From Nocardioides marmoriginsengisoli (GTDB taxonomy: Bacteria; Actinomycetota; Actinomycetes; Propionibacteriales; Nocardioidaceae), in the NCBI RefSeq assembly GCF_003725695.1, contig NZ_RJSE01000016.1:1-64000 (forward strand): DNA of 64,000 bases, written 5' to 3'. The position numbers were made by a program, and so were the translations under genes. Below the pieces are notes generated by a model that saw only the letters and a program-made list of their open reading frames with translations, searched no databases and had not been told where the DNA came from. Numbering within the stretch: the first letter of the stretch is position 1; the number at the start of each line of letters is the position of its first letter. Below, in pieces: positions 57,572 to 64,000 of the stretch.

Positions 57572-58453
57572 TCAGCTAGCGCCGTACACCGGCTCCGGGT
57601 CGGCGCCCTCGGCGATCAGCGCGTCGACGACGTCGCCGAGCTCGGTGGCCTCCCAACGCTTCCCGTTGTCGCGGGAGGCCCCGTGGTTCCAGGCCTCCTC
57701 GAGGGTGAGCTTGCCGCCGTCGCTCTCGAAGACGCGGCCGGTGACGTGGCCGGCGGCCTCGGAGGCCAGCCAGGCCACGATCGGGCTGTTGTCCTCGGGC
57801 AGCGCCATCTCGCTGGTGTCGAAGGCACCCTCGGTCATCCGGGTCTTGGCGACCGGGGCGAGTGCGTTCACGGTGACGCCGACCCGGCCGAGCTCGGCCG
57901 CGGCGACCAGCGTCATCGTGGCGATGCCGCCCTTGGCCGCCGAGTACGCGACCTGGCCGATCGAGCCCTGCAGGCCGGCGCCGGACGTCGTGTTGATCAC
58001 CCGGGCGACCCGCTGGCGACCCTCCTTGGACTCCGAACGCCAGTACGCCGCGGCGTGCCGCAGGGTCGCGAAGTGACCCTTGAGGTGCACCCGGAGGACG
58101 GCGTCCCACTCGTCCTCGGTGGCGTTGACGAGCATCCGGTCGCGGACGAAGCCGGCGTTGTTGACCAGGATGTCGAGGCCGCCGAAGGTGTCGACGGCCT
58201 GCTGGATGAGCGCGCTCGCCTGCTCGAAGTCGGCGACGTCGGCGCCGTTGGTCACGGCCTCGCCGCCCAGCGCCCGGATCTCGGCGACGACCTCGTCGGC
58301 CGGGCTGTCGGTCTTCTCGCCGTTGTTGGAGACGCCGAAGTCGTTGACGACGACCTTGGCCCCGTGGCGGGCGAGCTCGAGCGCGTGCGCGCGGCCGATA
58401 CCGCGGCCGGCTCCGGTGACGATGGCGATGCGGCCTTCTAGAAGACGGGTCAC
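57572..58453 (-). CDS. Short-chain dehydrogenase, Rv3548c-like
   Basis: This 293-residue SDR is of the type that forms the dehydrogenase domain of multifunctional beta-oxidation enzymes. Motifs are AIVTGAGRGIGRAHALELAR, the insertion NDFGVSNNGEKTDSPADEVV, NNAGFVRDRM, and Tyr/Lys in VAYSAAKGG near residue 165. A hydroxyacyl-CoA substrate is likely. The GTG start has an AGGAG site. It follows the Rv3549c-like gene by 13 bases in the divergent arm of the HIP region, as in Mycobacterium. Confidence 0.85.
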   Translation of the reverse strand: MTRLLEGRIAIVTGAGRGIGRAHALELARHGAKVVVNDFGVSNNGEKTDSPADEVVAEIRALGGEAVTNGADVADFEQASALIQQAVDTFGGLDILVNNAGFVRDRMLVNATEDEWDAVLRVHLKGHFATLRHAAAYWRSESKEGRQRVARVINTTSGAGLQGSIGQVAYSAAKGGIATMTLVAAAELGRVGVTVNALAPVAKTRMTEGAFDTSEMALPEDNSPIVAWLASEAAGHVTGRVFESDGGKLTLEEAWNHGASRDNGKRWEATELGDVVDALIAEGADPEPVYGAS

Positions 58454-58466
58454 TTCGATACTCCTG

Positions 58467-59216
58467 TTAGTTGATGTGCAAGAAGACGGGCGGCTCGCCG
58501 CCGCCGTGGCAGCCGACGCTGGCGCCGCTCACGTACGACGCGAGGTCGCTGGCCAGGAAGACGGCCACGTTGCCGACCTCGTCGGGACGCGCCATCCGGC
58601 CGAGCGGGATGGTCTGCTCGATGCGGGCGACCTTGTCGTCGCCGCCGTAGTGGTCGTCGGTCTGCTCGGTCCGGCAGAGACCGACCTCGATCGCGTTGAC
58701 CCGGACCTTCGGGCCCCACTCCATCGCGAGGCTCTTGGTCAGCGACTCCAGGCCGGCCTTGGCGGCGGCGTACGCGGCGATGGTGGGAGCCGGCCGGTGG
58801 GCGCTGATCGAGGAGATGTTCACGATCGACCCGCCGCTCCCCTGCGCCTGCATCACCTGGTTGGCGATCTGCGCCACCAGGAGCGGCGAGTTCAGGTTGA
58901 GGCCGATGATCTTGTCGTGGAAGCGCGGCGAGGCCGTGGCCGCGTCCGACGCGGGCGCCCCGCCGGCGTTGTTGATCAGGACGTCGAGGCGGCCGTGCTC
59001 GGCGACGATCCCGTCGACCATCGCCTGGACGGACTCGGGGTCACGGACGTCGCAGAGCACGTGGCTGGTGCCGGGGTACGGCTCCGCCTCCGAGCGCGCA
59101 CAGGTGACGACGGTGGCGCCGGCGAAGGCGAACGCCTCGGTGATGCCGCGGCCGATGCCGCGGGAGCCTCCGGTGACGAGAACCACCCGGCCGGTCAGAT
59201 CGATCGAGAGAGCCAT
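58467..59216 (-). CDS. Short-chain dehydrogenase, Rv3549c-like
   Basis: This 249-residue classical SDR carries VVLVTGGSRGIGRGITEAF, NNAGGAP, the catalytic Ser in VNISSISA, and Tyr/Lys in AAYAAAKAG near residue 155. It is the first gene of the minus-strand arm that faces echA20, across a KstR2-type operator. Its orthologue lies in the KstR2 regulon of Mycobacterium, which degrades the bicyclic intermediate HIP. The specific reaction is not established. The ATG lies six bases after TACTCT. Confidence 0.86.
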   Translation of the reverse strand: MALSIDLTGRVVLVTGGSRGIGRGITEAFAFAGATVVTCARSEAEPYPGTSHVLCDVRDPESVQAMVDGIVAEHGRLDVLINNAGGAPASDAATASPRFHDKIIGLNLNSPLLVAQIANQVMQAQGSGGSIVNISSISAHRPAPTIAAYAAAKAGLESLTKSLAMEWGPKVRVNAIEVGLCRTEQTDDHYGGDDKVARIEQTIPLGRMARPDEVGNVAVFLASDLASYVSGASVGCHGGGEPPVFLHIN

Positions 59217-59222
59217 GCTGGT

Positions 59223-59228
59223 AGAGTA
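59223..59228 (-). promoter_or_regulatory. -10 box of a probable leaderless promoter for the Rv3549c-like SDR
   Basis: On the minus strand TACTCT is followed by ACCAGC and the ATG. It abuts the KstR2-type operator. Confidence 0.55.
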
Positions 59229-59245
59229 CCAAGCAAGTGCTTGGT
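59228..59245. promoter_or_regulatory. KstR2-type operator
   Basis: The 14 bases 59232-59245 (AGCAAGTGCTTGGT) fit AnCAAGnnCTTGnT exactly. The wider 18-base stretch ACCAAGCAAGTGCTTGGT is also a palindrome with perfect 8-base arms, centred two bases to the left. It lies between the SDR and echA20 arms of the HIP genes. Confidence 0.85.
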
Positions 59246-59275
59246 TGTGTCGATCCGGTCCGTCGAGAGGTCCCC

Positions 59276-60034
59276 ATGTCTGCAGTCACCAGCGAGGTCC
59301 GGGAGGACGGGATCTGCATCGTCACGATGTCCCATCCGCCGGTGAACGCGCTCACCGTCCAGGGCTGGTTCGACGTCGCGAGCGCGCTCGACGCCGCCGG
59401 AGCCGACCCGCGCGTCAAGGTCGTGGTCCTCCGCGCCGAGGGCAAGGGCTACAACGCGGGCGTGGACATCAAGGAGATGCAGAACACCACCGGGTTCGAC
59501 GCCCTGATCGGCGCCAACAAGGGCTGCTACGCCGCCTTCAAGGCCGTCTACGAGTGCGCGGTCCCGGTGATCGCCGCGGTCAACGGCTTCTGCGTGGGCG
59601 GCGGGGTCGGCCTGGTCGGCAACGCCGACATCGTGGTCGCCGCCGAGAACGCCTACTTCGGCGTCCCCGAGGTCAAGCAGGGCGCCCTCGGTGCGGCGAC
59701 TCACATGGCGCGGCTGGTCCCCCAGCAGATGATGCGGGCCCTCTACTTCACCGCCGCGACGATCCCGGCCACCGAGCTGCACCGGTTCGGGTCGGTCTAC
59801 CGGCTGGCGCCCCCCGAGCAGCTGCTCGAGGTCGCGCTCGAGGTGGCGGCCAGCATCGCCGAGAAGGACGGCCGGGTGATCCGCGCGGCCAAGGAGGCGC
59901 TGAACGGCATCGAGCCGGTCGACGTGAACAAGAGCTACCGGTTCGAGCAGGGGTTCACCTTCGAGCTCAACCTCGCCGGTGTCAGTGACGAGCTTCGCGA
60001 TGATTTCGCGGGAACGGATAAGGCCAAGAAGTGA
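59276..60034 (+). CDS. echA20: EchA20, crotonase-fold HIP ring hydrolase
   Basis: This 252-residue crotonase-fold protein is the orthologue by place and form of Rv3550. EchA20 opens ring D in the CoA thioester derived from the C/D-ring intermediate HIP. The fold signatures are visible as EGKGYNAGVDIKEMQN near residue 58 and NGFCVGGGVGLVGNADIVVA near residue 103. The ATG has GAGAGG upstream. The stop overlaps the ipdA GTG (GTGA). An enoyl-CoA hydratase label would be the generic annotation. Confidence 0.9.
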   Translation: MSAVTSEVREDGICIVTMSHPPVNALTVQGWFDVASALDAAGADPRVKVVVLRAEGKGYNAGVDIKEMQNTTGFDALIGANKGCYAAFKAVYECAVPVIAAVNGFCVGGGVGLVGNADIVVAAENAYFGVPEVKQGALGAATHMARLVPQQMMRALYFTAATIPATELHRFGSVYRLAPPEQLLEVALEVAASIAEKDGRVIRAAKEALNGIEPVDVNKSYRFEQGFTFELNLAGVSDELRDDFAGTDKAKK

Positions 60035-60924
60035 GCAAGCCACGCGAGAAGGTCATGACGATCGACGAGGTCGTCGCCCAGCTCTCCGACGGGATGACGA
60101 TCGGCATCGGCGGCTGGGGCCCGCGGCGCAAGCCGATGGCCCTGGTGCGCGCGATCCTGCGCTCGGACCTCAAGGACCTGACCATCGTGAGCTGGGGCGG
60201 CGCCGACGTCGGCCTGCTCGCCCGGGCCGGGAAGATCCGGAAGCTGGTCTACGCGTTCGTCTCCCTGGACTCGATCCCGCTGGAGCCGAACTTCCAGAAG
60301 GCCCGCCAGGAGGGCACCATCCCCGAGATCGTCGAGCTCGACGAGGGCATGTTCCAGACCGGCCTGTACGCCGCGGCGCAGCGCCTCCCCTTCCTGCCGA
60401 TGCGCGCGGGGCTGGGCTCCGACGTGCTGGTCAACAACGCGTGGATCAAGACCGTCGCCTCGCCGTACGCCGACGAGAACGGTGACTTCGAGGAGCTCAC
60501 CGCCGTACCGGCGCTCAAGCTCGACGTCGCGCTGGTGCACCTCAACCGTGCCGACGCGCACGGCAACGCGACCTACCTGGGTCCGGACCCGTACTTCGAC
60601 GACCTGTTCGTGCAGGCCGCCGACAAGGCGTTCGTCTCGGTCGAGCAGATCGTCGACACGGCGGGCCTGACCGTCGACACCGCGGTCCAGCGCCTGCTGA
60701 TCAGCCGGATGATGGTCGACGGCGTCGTCGAGACCCCGAACGGTGCGCACTTCACCACCTGCACGCCCGACTACGAGCGGGACGAGAAGTTCCAGAAGGC
60801 GTACGCCGCCGCGGCCGGCGGGTCCGACGAGGATTGGGCCGCCTTCTCCGCTCGGTTCCTCGACGGGGACGAGTCTTCCTACCAGGCGGCTGTGGCCGCT
60901 TTCGCTGAGGAGCAGAGCAAGTGA
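60031..60924 (+). CDS. ipdA: IpdA, alpha subunit of the COCHEA-CoA ring-opening hydrolase
   Basis: This 297-residue protein has the class I CoA-transferase alpha fold. Together with IpdB it is known in Mycobacterium and Rhodococcus as a hydrolase that opens the last ring (ring C) of the steroid, not as a transferase. Landmarks are VMTIDEVVAQLSDGMTIGIGG at the N-terminus (first 20 residues of this form the core) and HLNRADAHGNATYLGPDPYFD near residue 170. It overlaps echA20 and ipdB by four bases each, so the stoichiometric pair is coupled. Confidence 0.92.
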   Translation: MSKPREKVMTIDEVVAQLSDGMTIGIGGWGPRRKPMALVRAILRSDLKDLTIVSWGGADVGLLARAGKIRKLVYAFVSLDSIPLEPNFQKARQEGTIPEIVELDEGMFQTGLYAAAQRLPFLPMRAGLGSDVLVNNAWIKTVASPYADENGDFEELTAVPALKLDVALVHLNRADAHGNATYLGPDPYFDDLFVQAADKAFVSVEQIVDTAGLTVDTAVQRLLISRMMVDGVVETPNGAHFTTCTPDYERDEKFQKAYAAAAGGSDEDWAAFSARFLDGDESSYQAAVAAFAEEQSK

Positions 60925-61697
60925 CCGAGTACTCCCGCGCAGAGGTCTGCGCCGCCGCCATCGCCGATGCGTTCAAGGACGACGGCGAGATCTTCGCCTC
61001 GCCGATGGGCATGCTCCCGATGCTCGGGGTCAGGCTGGCCAAGCTGACGTCGAACCCCGACCTGGTCATCTCCGACGGCGAGTCCCTCTACCTCGGGGGC
61101 GTCCCTCCCCTGTTCGCCAAGGCCGACGTCGTCGAGGGCTGGATCCCCTTCCGCCGCGTCTTCGACGTCGTCGCGTACGGCAAGCGCCACGTGATGATGG
61201 GCGCGACCCAGGTCGACCGGCACGGCAACCAGAACATCTCCGCGATCGGCGACTTCGCGCAGCCCAAGCGTCAGCTGCTGGGCTCGCGCGGCGCGCCGGG
61301 CAACACCGTGAACAACCGGACGTCGTACTGGGTGCCGCGGCACAGCCCGAAGGTCTTCGTCGAGCAGGTCGACATCGTCTCCGGTGTCGGGCCGGCCCGC
61401 GCCAAGGCGGCCGGGCCCGGCGCGTCGAAGTACAACGACATCCACCGGATCGTCTCGAACCTCGGCGTCTTCGACGTACGCGGCGACGGCGACACCGTGC
61501 GGTTGCTGTCGGTGCATCCCGGAGTCTCCGTCGACGACGTCGTTGCTGCGACCGGCTTCGCGCTGGCCGTCGACGCCGACGTTCCGGTGACCCGTGAGCC
61601 CACCGAGTCCGAGCTGATGATCATCCGCAACGTGCTCGACCCGAAGAACCTGCGCGACCGCGAGGTTCCGCCGGTGGACGCCGGAGCGACCCAGTGA
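60921..61697 (+). CDS. ipdB: IpdB, beta subunit of the COCHEA-CoA ring-opening hydrolase
   Basis: This 258-residue partner of IpdA has the beta-type CoA-transferase fold. Clear parts are FASPMGMLPMLGVRLAKL near residue 25, DGESLYLGGVPP, and GATQVDRHGNQNISAIGD near residue 93. In true CoA transferases the catalytic Glu lies in the beta part; studied IpdAB proteins lack it. The start and stop both overlap neighbours by four bases. Place matches Rv3552. Confidence 0.92.
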   Translation: MTEYSRAEVCAAAIADAFKDDGEIFASPMGMLPMLGVRLAKLTSNPDLVISDGESLYLGGVPPLFAKADVVEGWIPFRRVFDVVAYGKRHVMMGATQVDRHGNQNISAIGDFAQPKRQLLGSRGAPGNTVNNRTSYWVPRHSPKVFVEQVDIVSGVGPARAKAAGPGASKYNDIHRIVSNLGVFDVRGDGDTVRLLSVHPGVSVDDVVAATGFALAVDADVPVTREPTESELMIIRNVLDPKNLRDREVPPVDAGATQ

Positions 61698-62761
61698 TCG
61701 ACCAGCTGCTCAAGACGCCGCTCACCGAGCTGGCCGGGATCAAGCACCCGGTCGTCCAGACCGGGATGGGCTGGGTGGCCGGCCCGCGCCTGGTGGCCGG
61801 TACGGCGAACGCGGGCGGCCTGGGCATCCTGGCGTCCGCGACGATGACGCACGAGGAGCTCGAGAAGGCGATCGTCGAGGTCAAGGGCCGCACCGAGCAG
61901 CCCTTCGGCGTGAACCTGCGCGCCGATGCGGCCGACGCTCCGGCCCGTTGCGACCTCCTGATCGAGTACGGCGTCAAGGTCGCCTCGTTCGCCCTCGCAC
62001 CCAAGCCCGAGCTGATCGCCAAGCTCAAGGAGCACGACATCGTCGTGATCCCCAGCATCGGCGCGCCCAAGCACGCCAAGAAGGTCGCCTCCTGGGGGGC
62101 CGACGCGGTGATGATCCAGGGCGGTGAGGGCGGCGGCCACACCGGCAACGTCCCGACCACCCTGCTGCTGCCGACCGTGCTCGACGCGGTCGACATCCCG
62201 GTGATCGCCGCCGGCGGGTTCTTCGACGGTCGCGGGCTGGCCGCCGCGCTGTCCTACGGCGCTGCCGGCGTCGGGATGGGCACCCGGTTCCTGCTCACCC
62301 AGGAGAGCCGCGTCCCGGACGCGGTCAAGCAGCGCTACCTGGACGCCGACCTGAACGGGACCGTGGTCACCGCGAAGGTCGACGGGATGCCGCACCGGAT
62401 GCTCCGTACCGACCTGGTCGACTCGGTCGAGGAGTCCAGCGCGCTCAAGCGGCTCGGCCCGACGGCCCGCCGGACGCTCGCGTTCAAGAAGATGAGCGGG
62501 ATGTCCTGGCGCGGGCTGATCAAGGACGGCCAGGCGATGAAGCACGGCTCGGAGCGGTCCTGGGCGCAGATGGTGCTGGCCGCGAACACGCCGATGATGC
62601 TCAAGGCCGGTCTCGTCGAGGGCGACCCGGACGCGGGCATCCTGGCGTCCGGCCAGGTGGTCGGTGTGATCGACGACCTGCCGTCCTGCGAGGAACTCAT
62701 CGAGCGGGTGGTCACCCAGGCTGCCGCGGAGCTGCGGCGTACCCAGGGCTACGTGGTCTGA
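61694..62761 (+). CDS. ipdC: IpdC-like flavoenzyme of HIP degradation
   Basis: This 355-residue TIM-barrel flavoprotein of the nitronate-monooxygenase superfamily lies right after ipdB, as Rv3553 does. IpdC acts as a dehydrogenase on a CoA thioester in the HIP pathway. The FMN-binding parts are QGGEGGGHTGNVPT near residue 140 and VIAAGGFFDGRGLAAALSYGAAG at about 173. A nitronate monooxygenase label would be misleading. The last 13 bases overlap a convergent VOC gene. Confidence 0.88.
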   Translation: MIDQLLKTPLTELAGIKHPVVQTGMGWVAGPRLVAGTANAGGLGILASATMTHEELEKAIVEVKGRTEQPFGVNLRADAADAPARCDLLIEYGVKVASFALAPKPELIAKLKEHDIVVIPSIGAPKHAKKVASWGADAVMIQGGEGGGHTGNVPTTLLLPTVLDAVDIPVIAAGGFFDGRGLAAALSYGAAGVGMGTRFLLTQESRVPDAVKQRYLDADLNGTVVTAKVDGMPHRMLRTDLVDSVEESSALKRLGPTARRTLAFKKMSGMSWRGLIKDGQAMKHGSERSWAQMVLAANTPMMLKAGLVEGDPDAGILASGQVVGVIDDLPSCEELIERVVTQAAAELRRTQGYVV

Positions 62762-63090
62762 CCGCCGAAGCCGATCTCGTTGCCCTCCGGGTCGCGGTAG
62801 GTCGCCTTCTGCACCCCGTTCTCGTAGGTCTCCCGCTCGACCGGTTCGATGCCGCGGCCCGCGATGGCGGTGACCCGCGCCTCGATGTCGTCGACGAAAA
62901 TCGTCACCAGGGCGTGGCCGGCGTGCGCGGGGCGGTGCTCGACGTAGACCCAGGCGTGCTCGTTGACGCCCCAGACCGACTCGGTGTCGTTCGGCGAGAA
63001 GCTCGGCGGCTCGCCCAGGAGCCGTTCGTACCACTCCAGGGCCTTCGGGTAGTCGCGCACCGAGATCCCGGCAAAGAGGTCACCTGCCAT
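62749..63090 (-). CDS. VOC-superfamily (glyoxalase/bleomycin-resistance fold) protein
   Basis: This 113-residue protein has the paired beta-alpha-beta-beta-beta units of the VOC fold. The first is visible as GISVRDYPKALEWYERLLG, with Trp and Tyr in AWVYVEHRP. The second ends in YRDPEGNEIGFGG, with a likely metal-binding Glu. Substrate and metal cannot be assigned. The ATG lies six bases after TACGGT. It is probably unrelated to the sterol genes. Confidence 0.82.
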   Translation of the reverse strand: MAGDLFAGISVRDYPKALEWYERLLGEPPSFSPNDTESVWGVNEHAWVYVEHRPAHAGHALVTIFVDDIEARVTAIAGRGIEPVERETYENGVQKATYRDPEGNEIGFGGQTT

Positions 63091-63096
63091 GACGCG

Positions 63097-63102
63097 ACCG
63101 TA
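63097..63102 (-). promoter_or_regulatory. -10 box of a probable leaderless promoter for the VOC gene
   Basis: On the minus strand TACGGT is followed by CGCGTC and the ATG. Confidence 0.45.
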
Positions 63103-63116
63103 CCCGGAATTGCTGA

Positions 63117-63122
63117 CAGGAT
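63117..63122 (+). promoter_or_regulatory. Possible leaderless -10 box for the lipase-family gene
   Basis: CAGGAT is followed by six bases and the GTG. It has the right place but C at the first position. Confidence 0.35.
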
Positions 63123-63128
63123 CAGCGG

Positions 63129-64000
63129 GTGAGCCAAGACCCGGGATCCGTCCTTGATCGTGCTGTCCGGTTCGCGCTGACCGCGGTCGGGGCGCGCAAG
63201 CTCGAGCCGAACCCGGCGGACCCGTTCTACGACCCGCCCGGGGCGGTGCCGTCCGAGCCCGGCACGGTGCTGAAGGCCGAGCCGGCGCGGTTCTACATCG
63301 ACCCGTTCAAGCTGATCCCGGCACCGGCACGGGTCGAGCGGATCATGTTCACCACCACCGACCGGCTCGGGCGGGTGATCCCGGTGACCGGGACCGTGCT
63401 GACCCCGACCCGGCCGCGCAGCAAGCGCGACGACCGCGGCCTGGTGGCGTTCGCGGTCGGCACCCAGGGCATGGGCACCCAGTGCGCGCCGTCACGCCAG
63501 CTGGCCGCCGGCCGCGAGTACGAGTCGGTCTTCATCACCGGCCTGCTGGCCCGCGGGTACAACGTGGTGGTCCCGGACTACCAGGGTCTCGGCATGGACG
63601 GCACGCACACCTACATGTCCCGCGAGGTCCAGGGCCGGGTGGTCCTGGACGCGCTGCGGGCCTCCCAGCAGCTCGATCATCCCGACATCCCGGTGGCCGG
63701 GCCGGTCGCCATCGCCGGCTACTCCCAGGGCGGCGGTGCCGCGGCGTCGGCCGCCGAGCTCTGGCACGAGTACGCCGCAGACCTCGACGTGAAGGGAGCC
63801 GTCTGCGGAGCGGTTCCGGCCGACTTCCCGCTGGTGGCCCGGATGCTCGACGGCAGCCCGTACTTCGCCTTCCTCGGCTACGCCCTGGTCGGGCTCTCCA
63901 GCGACTACGACATCGACCTGCGGCCGCTGCTCAACGAGCGCGGGCTCGAGGTGGCCGGCGCCCTCGCCCAGCAGTGCATGTTCGAGTCGCTGCGCCGCTA
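63129..64000 (+). CDS. Secretory-lipase-family (LIP, alpha/beta hydrolase) protein, 3' end missing
   Basis: The frame is open from a GTG at 63129 to the end of the window, giving 290 codons of a longer gene. The sequence has the alpha/beta-hydrolase features of the LIP family (PF03583). These are FAVGTQGMGTQCAPS, the strand VVVPDYQGLGMDGTH, and the nucleophile elbow AGYSQGGGAAASAAEL near residue 201. The remaining catalytic residues would lie beyond the edge. No signal peptide is visible at this start, although many relatives are exported. It may act on esters such as triacylglycerols or steryl esters; that is not shown by sequence. Confidence 0.82.
   Translation, partial: MSQDPGSVLDRAVRFALTAVGARKLEPNPADPFYDPPGAVPSEPGTVLKAEPARFYIDPFKLIPAPARVERIMFTTTDRLGRVIPVTGTVLTPTRPRSKRDDRGLVAFAVGTQGMGTQCAPSRQLAAGREYESVFITGLLARGYNVVVPDYQGLGMDGTHTYMSREVQGRVVLDALRASQQLDHPDIPVAGPVAIAGYSQGGGAAASAAELWHEYAADLDVKGAVCGAVPADFPLVARMLDGSPYFAFLGYALVGLSSDYDIDLRPLLNERGLEVAGALAQQCMFESLRR

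Noticed and set aside
60031-61697. Acetate/acyl CoA-transferase annotation for the two subunits
   Set aside because: The fold fits, but gene order with echA20 and ipdC and overall form match IpdA/IpdB, which are ring-opening hydrolases.

Overview
The window is a high-GC stretch of an actinobacterial chromosome. WhiA, RbpA, OpcA, a DinB-type (mycothiol-family) protein, an F420-type oxidoreductase, twin-arginine and lipobox signals and frequent GTG starts all point that way. The gene content looks most like a Nocardioidaceae-type soil actinobacterium (Nocardioides or a relative), but that is an impression and not a measured placement. Coding is very dense: no gap exceeds about 230 bases, and no tRNA, rRNA, CRISPR array, prophage or insertion sequence was seen.

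Region 1 (1-25.2 kb) is housekeeping. A truncated ltrA faces ctaB. A pentose-phosphate operon follows: tkt-tal-pgi-zwf-opcA-pgl. A long minus-strand series comes next: uvrC-rapZ-yvcK-whiA-gap-pgk-tpiA-secG-rbpA plus a small membrane gene. This matches the order known from Mycobacterium and Streptomyces, with pgi added to the pentose-phosphate block. A TPR gene, a Tat/lipobox Rieske lipoprotein, uvrA with an SOS box, a DinB-family gene and a metallo-beta-lactamase-fold hydrolase complete the region.

Region 2 (25.2-30.8 kb) opens with an accessory patch of three exported or surface proteins. Two of them share a Cys-bounded module with a conserved Gly-Gly-Gly. A DUF4375-like gene, an SDR and the psd-pssA phosphatidylethanolamine pathway pair follow.

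Region 3 (30.8-62.8 kb) is a sterol catabolism cluster. It holds KshA/KshB (ring B opening) with a small unknown gene between them, ChsE4-ChsE5-FadD17, FadD19/EchA19, a FadD8-like ligase, the Ltp3-Ltp4-double-DUF35 aldol-lyase set with its F420-type neighbour, CYP125 and FadA5. The last part is the HIP (rings C/D) operon EchA20-IpdA-IpdB-IpdC with two divergent SDR genes. Seven sites resembling the KstR operator (TnnAACnnGTTnnA) and one exact KstR2-type operator (AnCAAGnnCTTGnT) lie in its intergenic regions. The presence of FadD19, Ltp3 and Ltp4 suggests that C24-branched plant sterols are among the substrates. Interspersed are two tandem secreted LVIVD-repeat proteins, a secreted fibronectin-III protein, a LysE exporter, DUF3137/LemA-like membrane proteins, a GNAT and a methionine aminopeptidase.

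Two regulatory themes recur. First, at least 14 genes start 6-7 bases after a TAnnnT box, the expected form of a leaderless promoter. Second, at two CoA-ligase genes the KstR-like operator overlaps that -10 box with identical geometry. The window ends inside a secretory-lipase-family gene.
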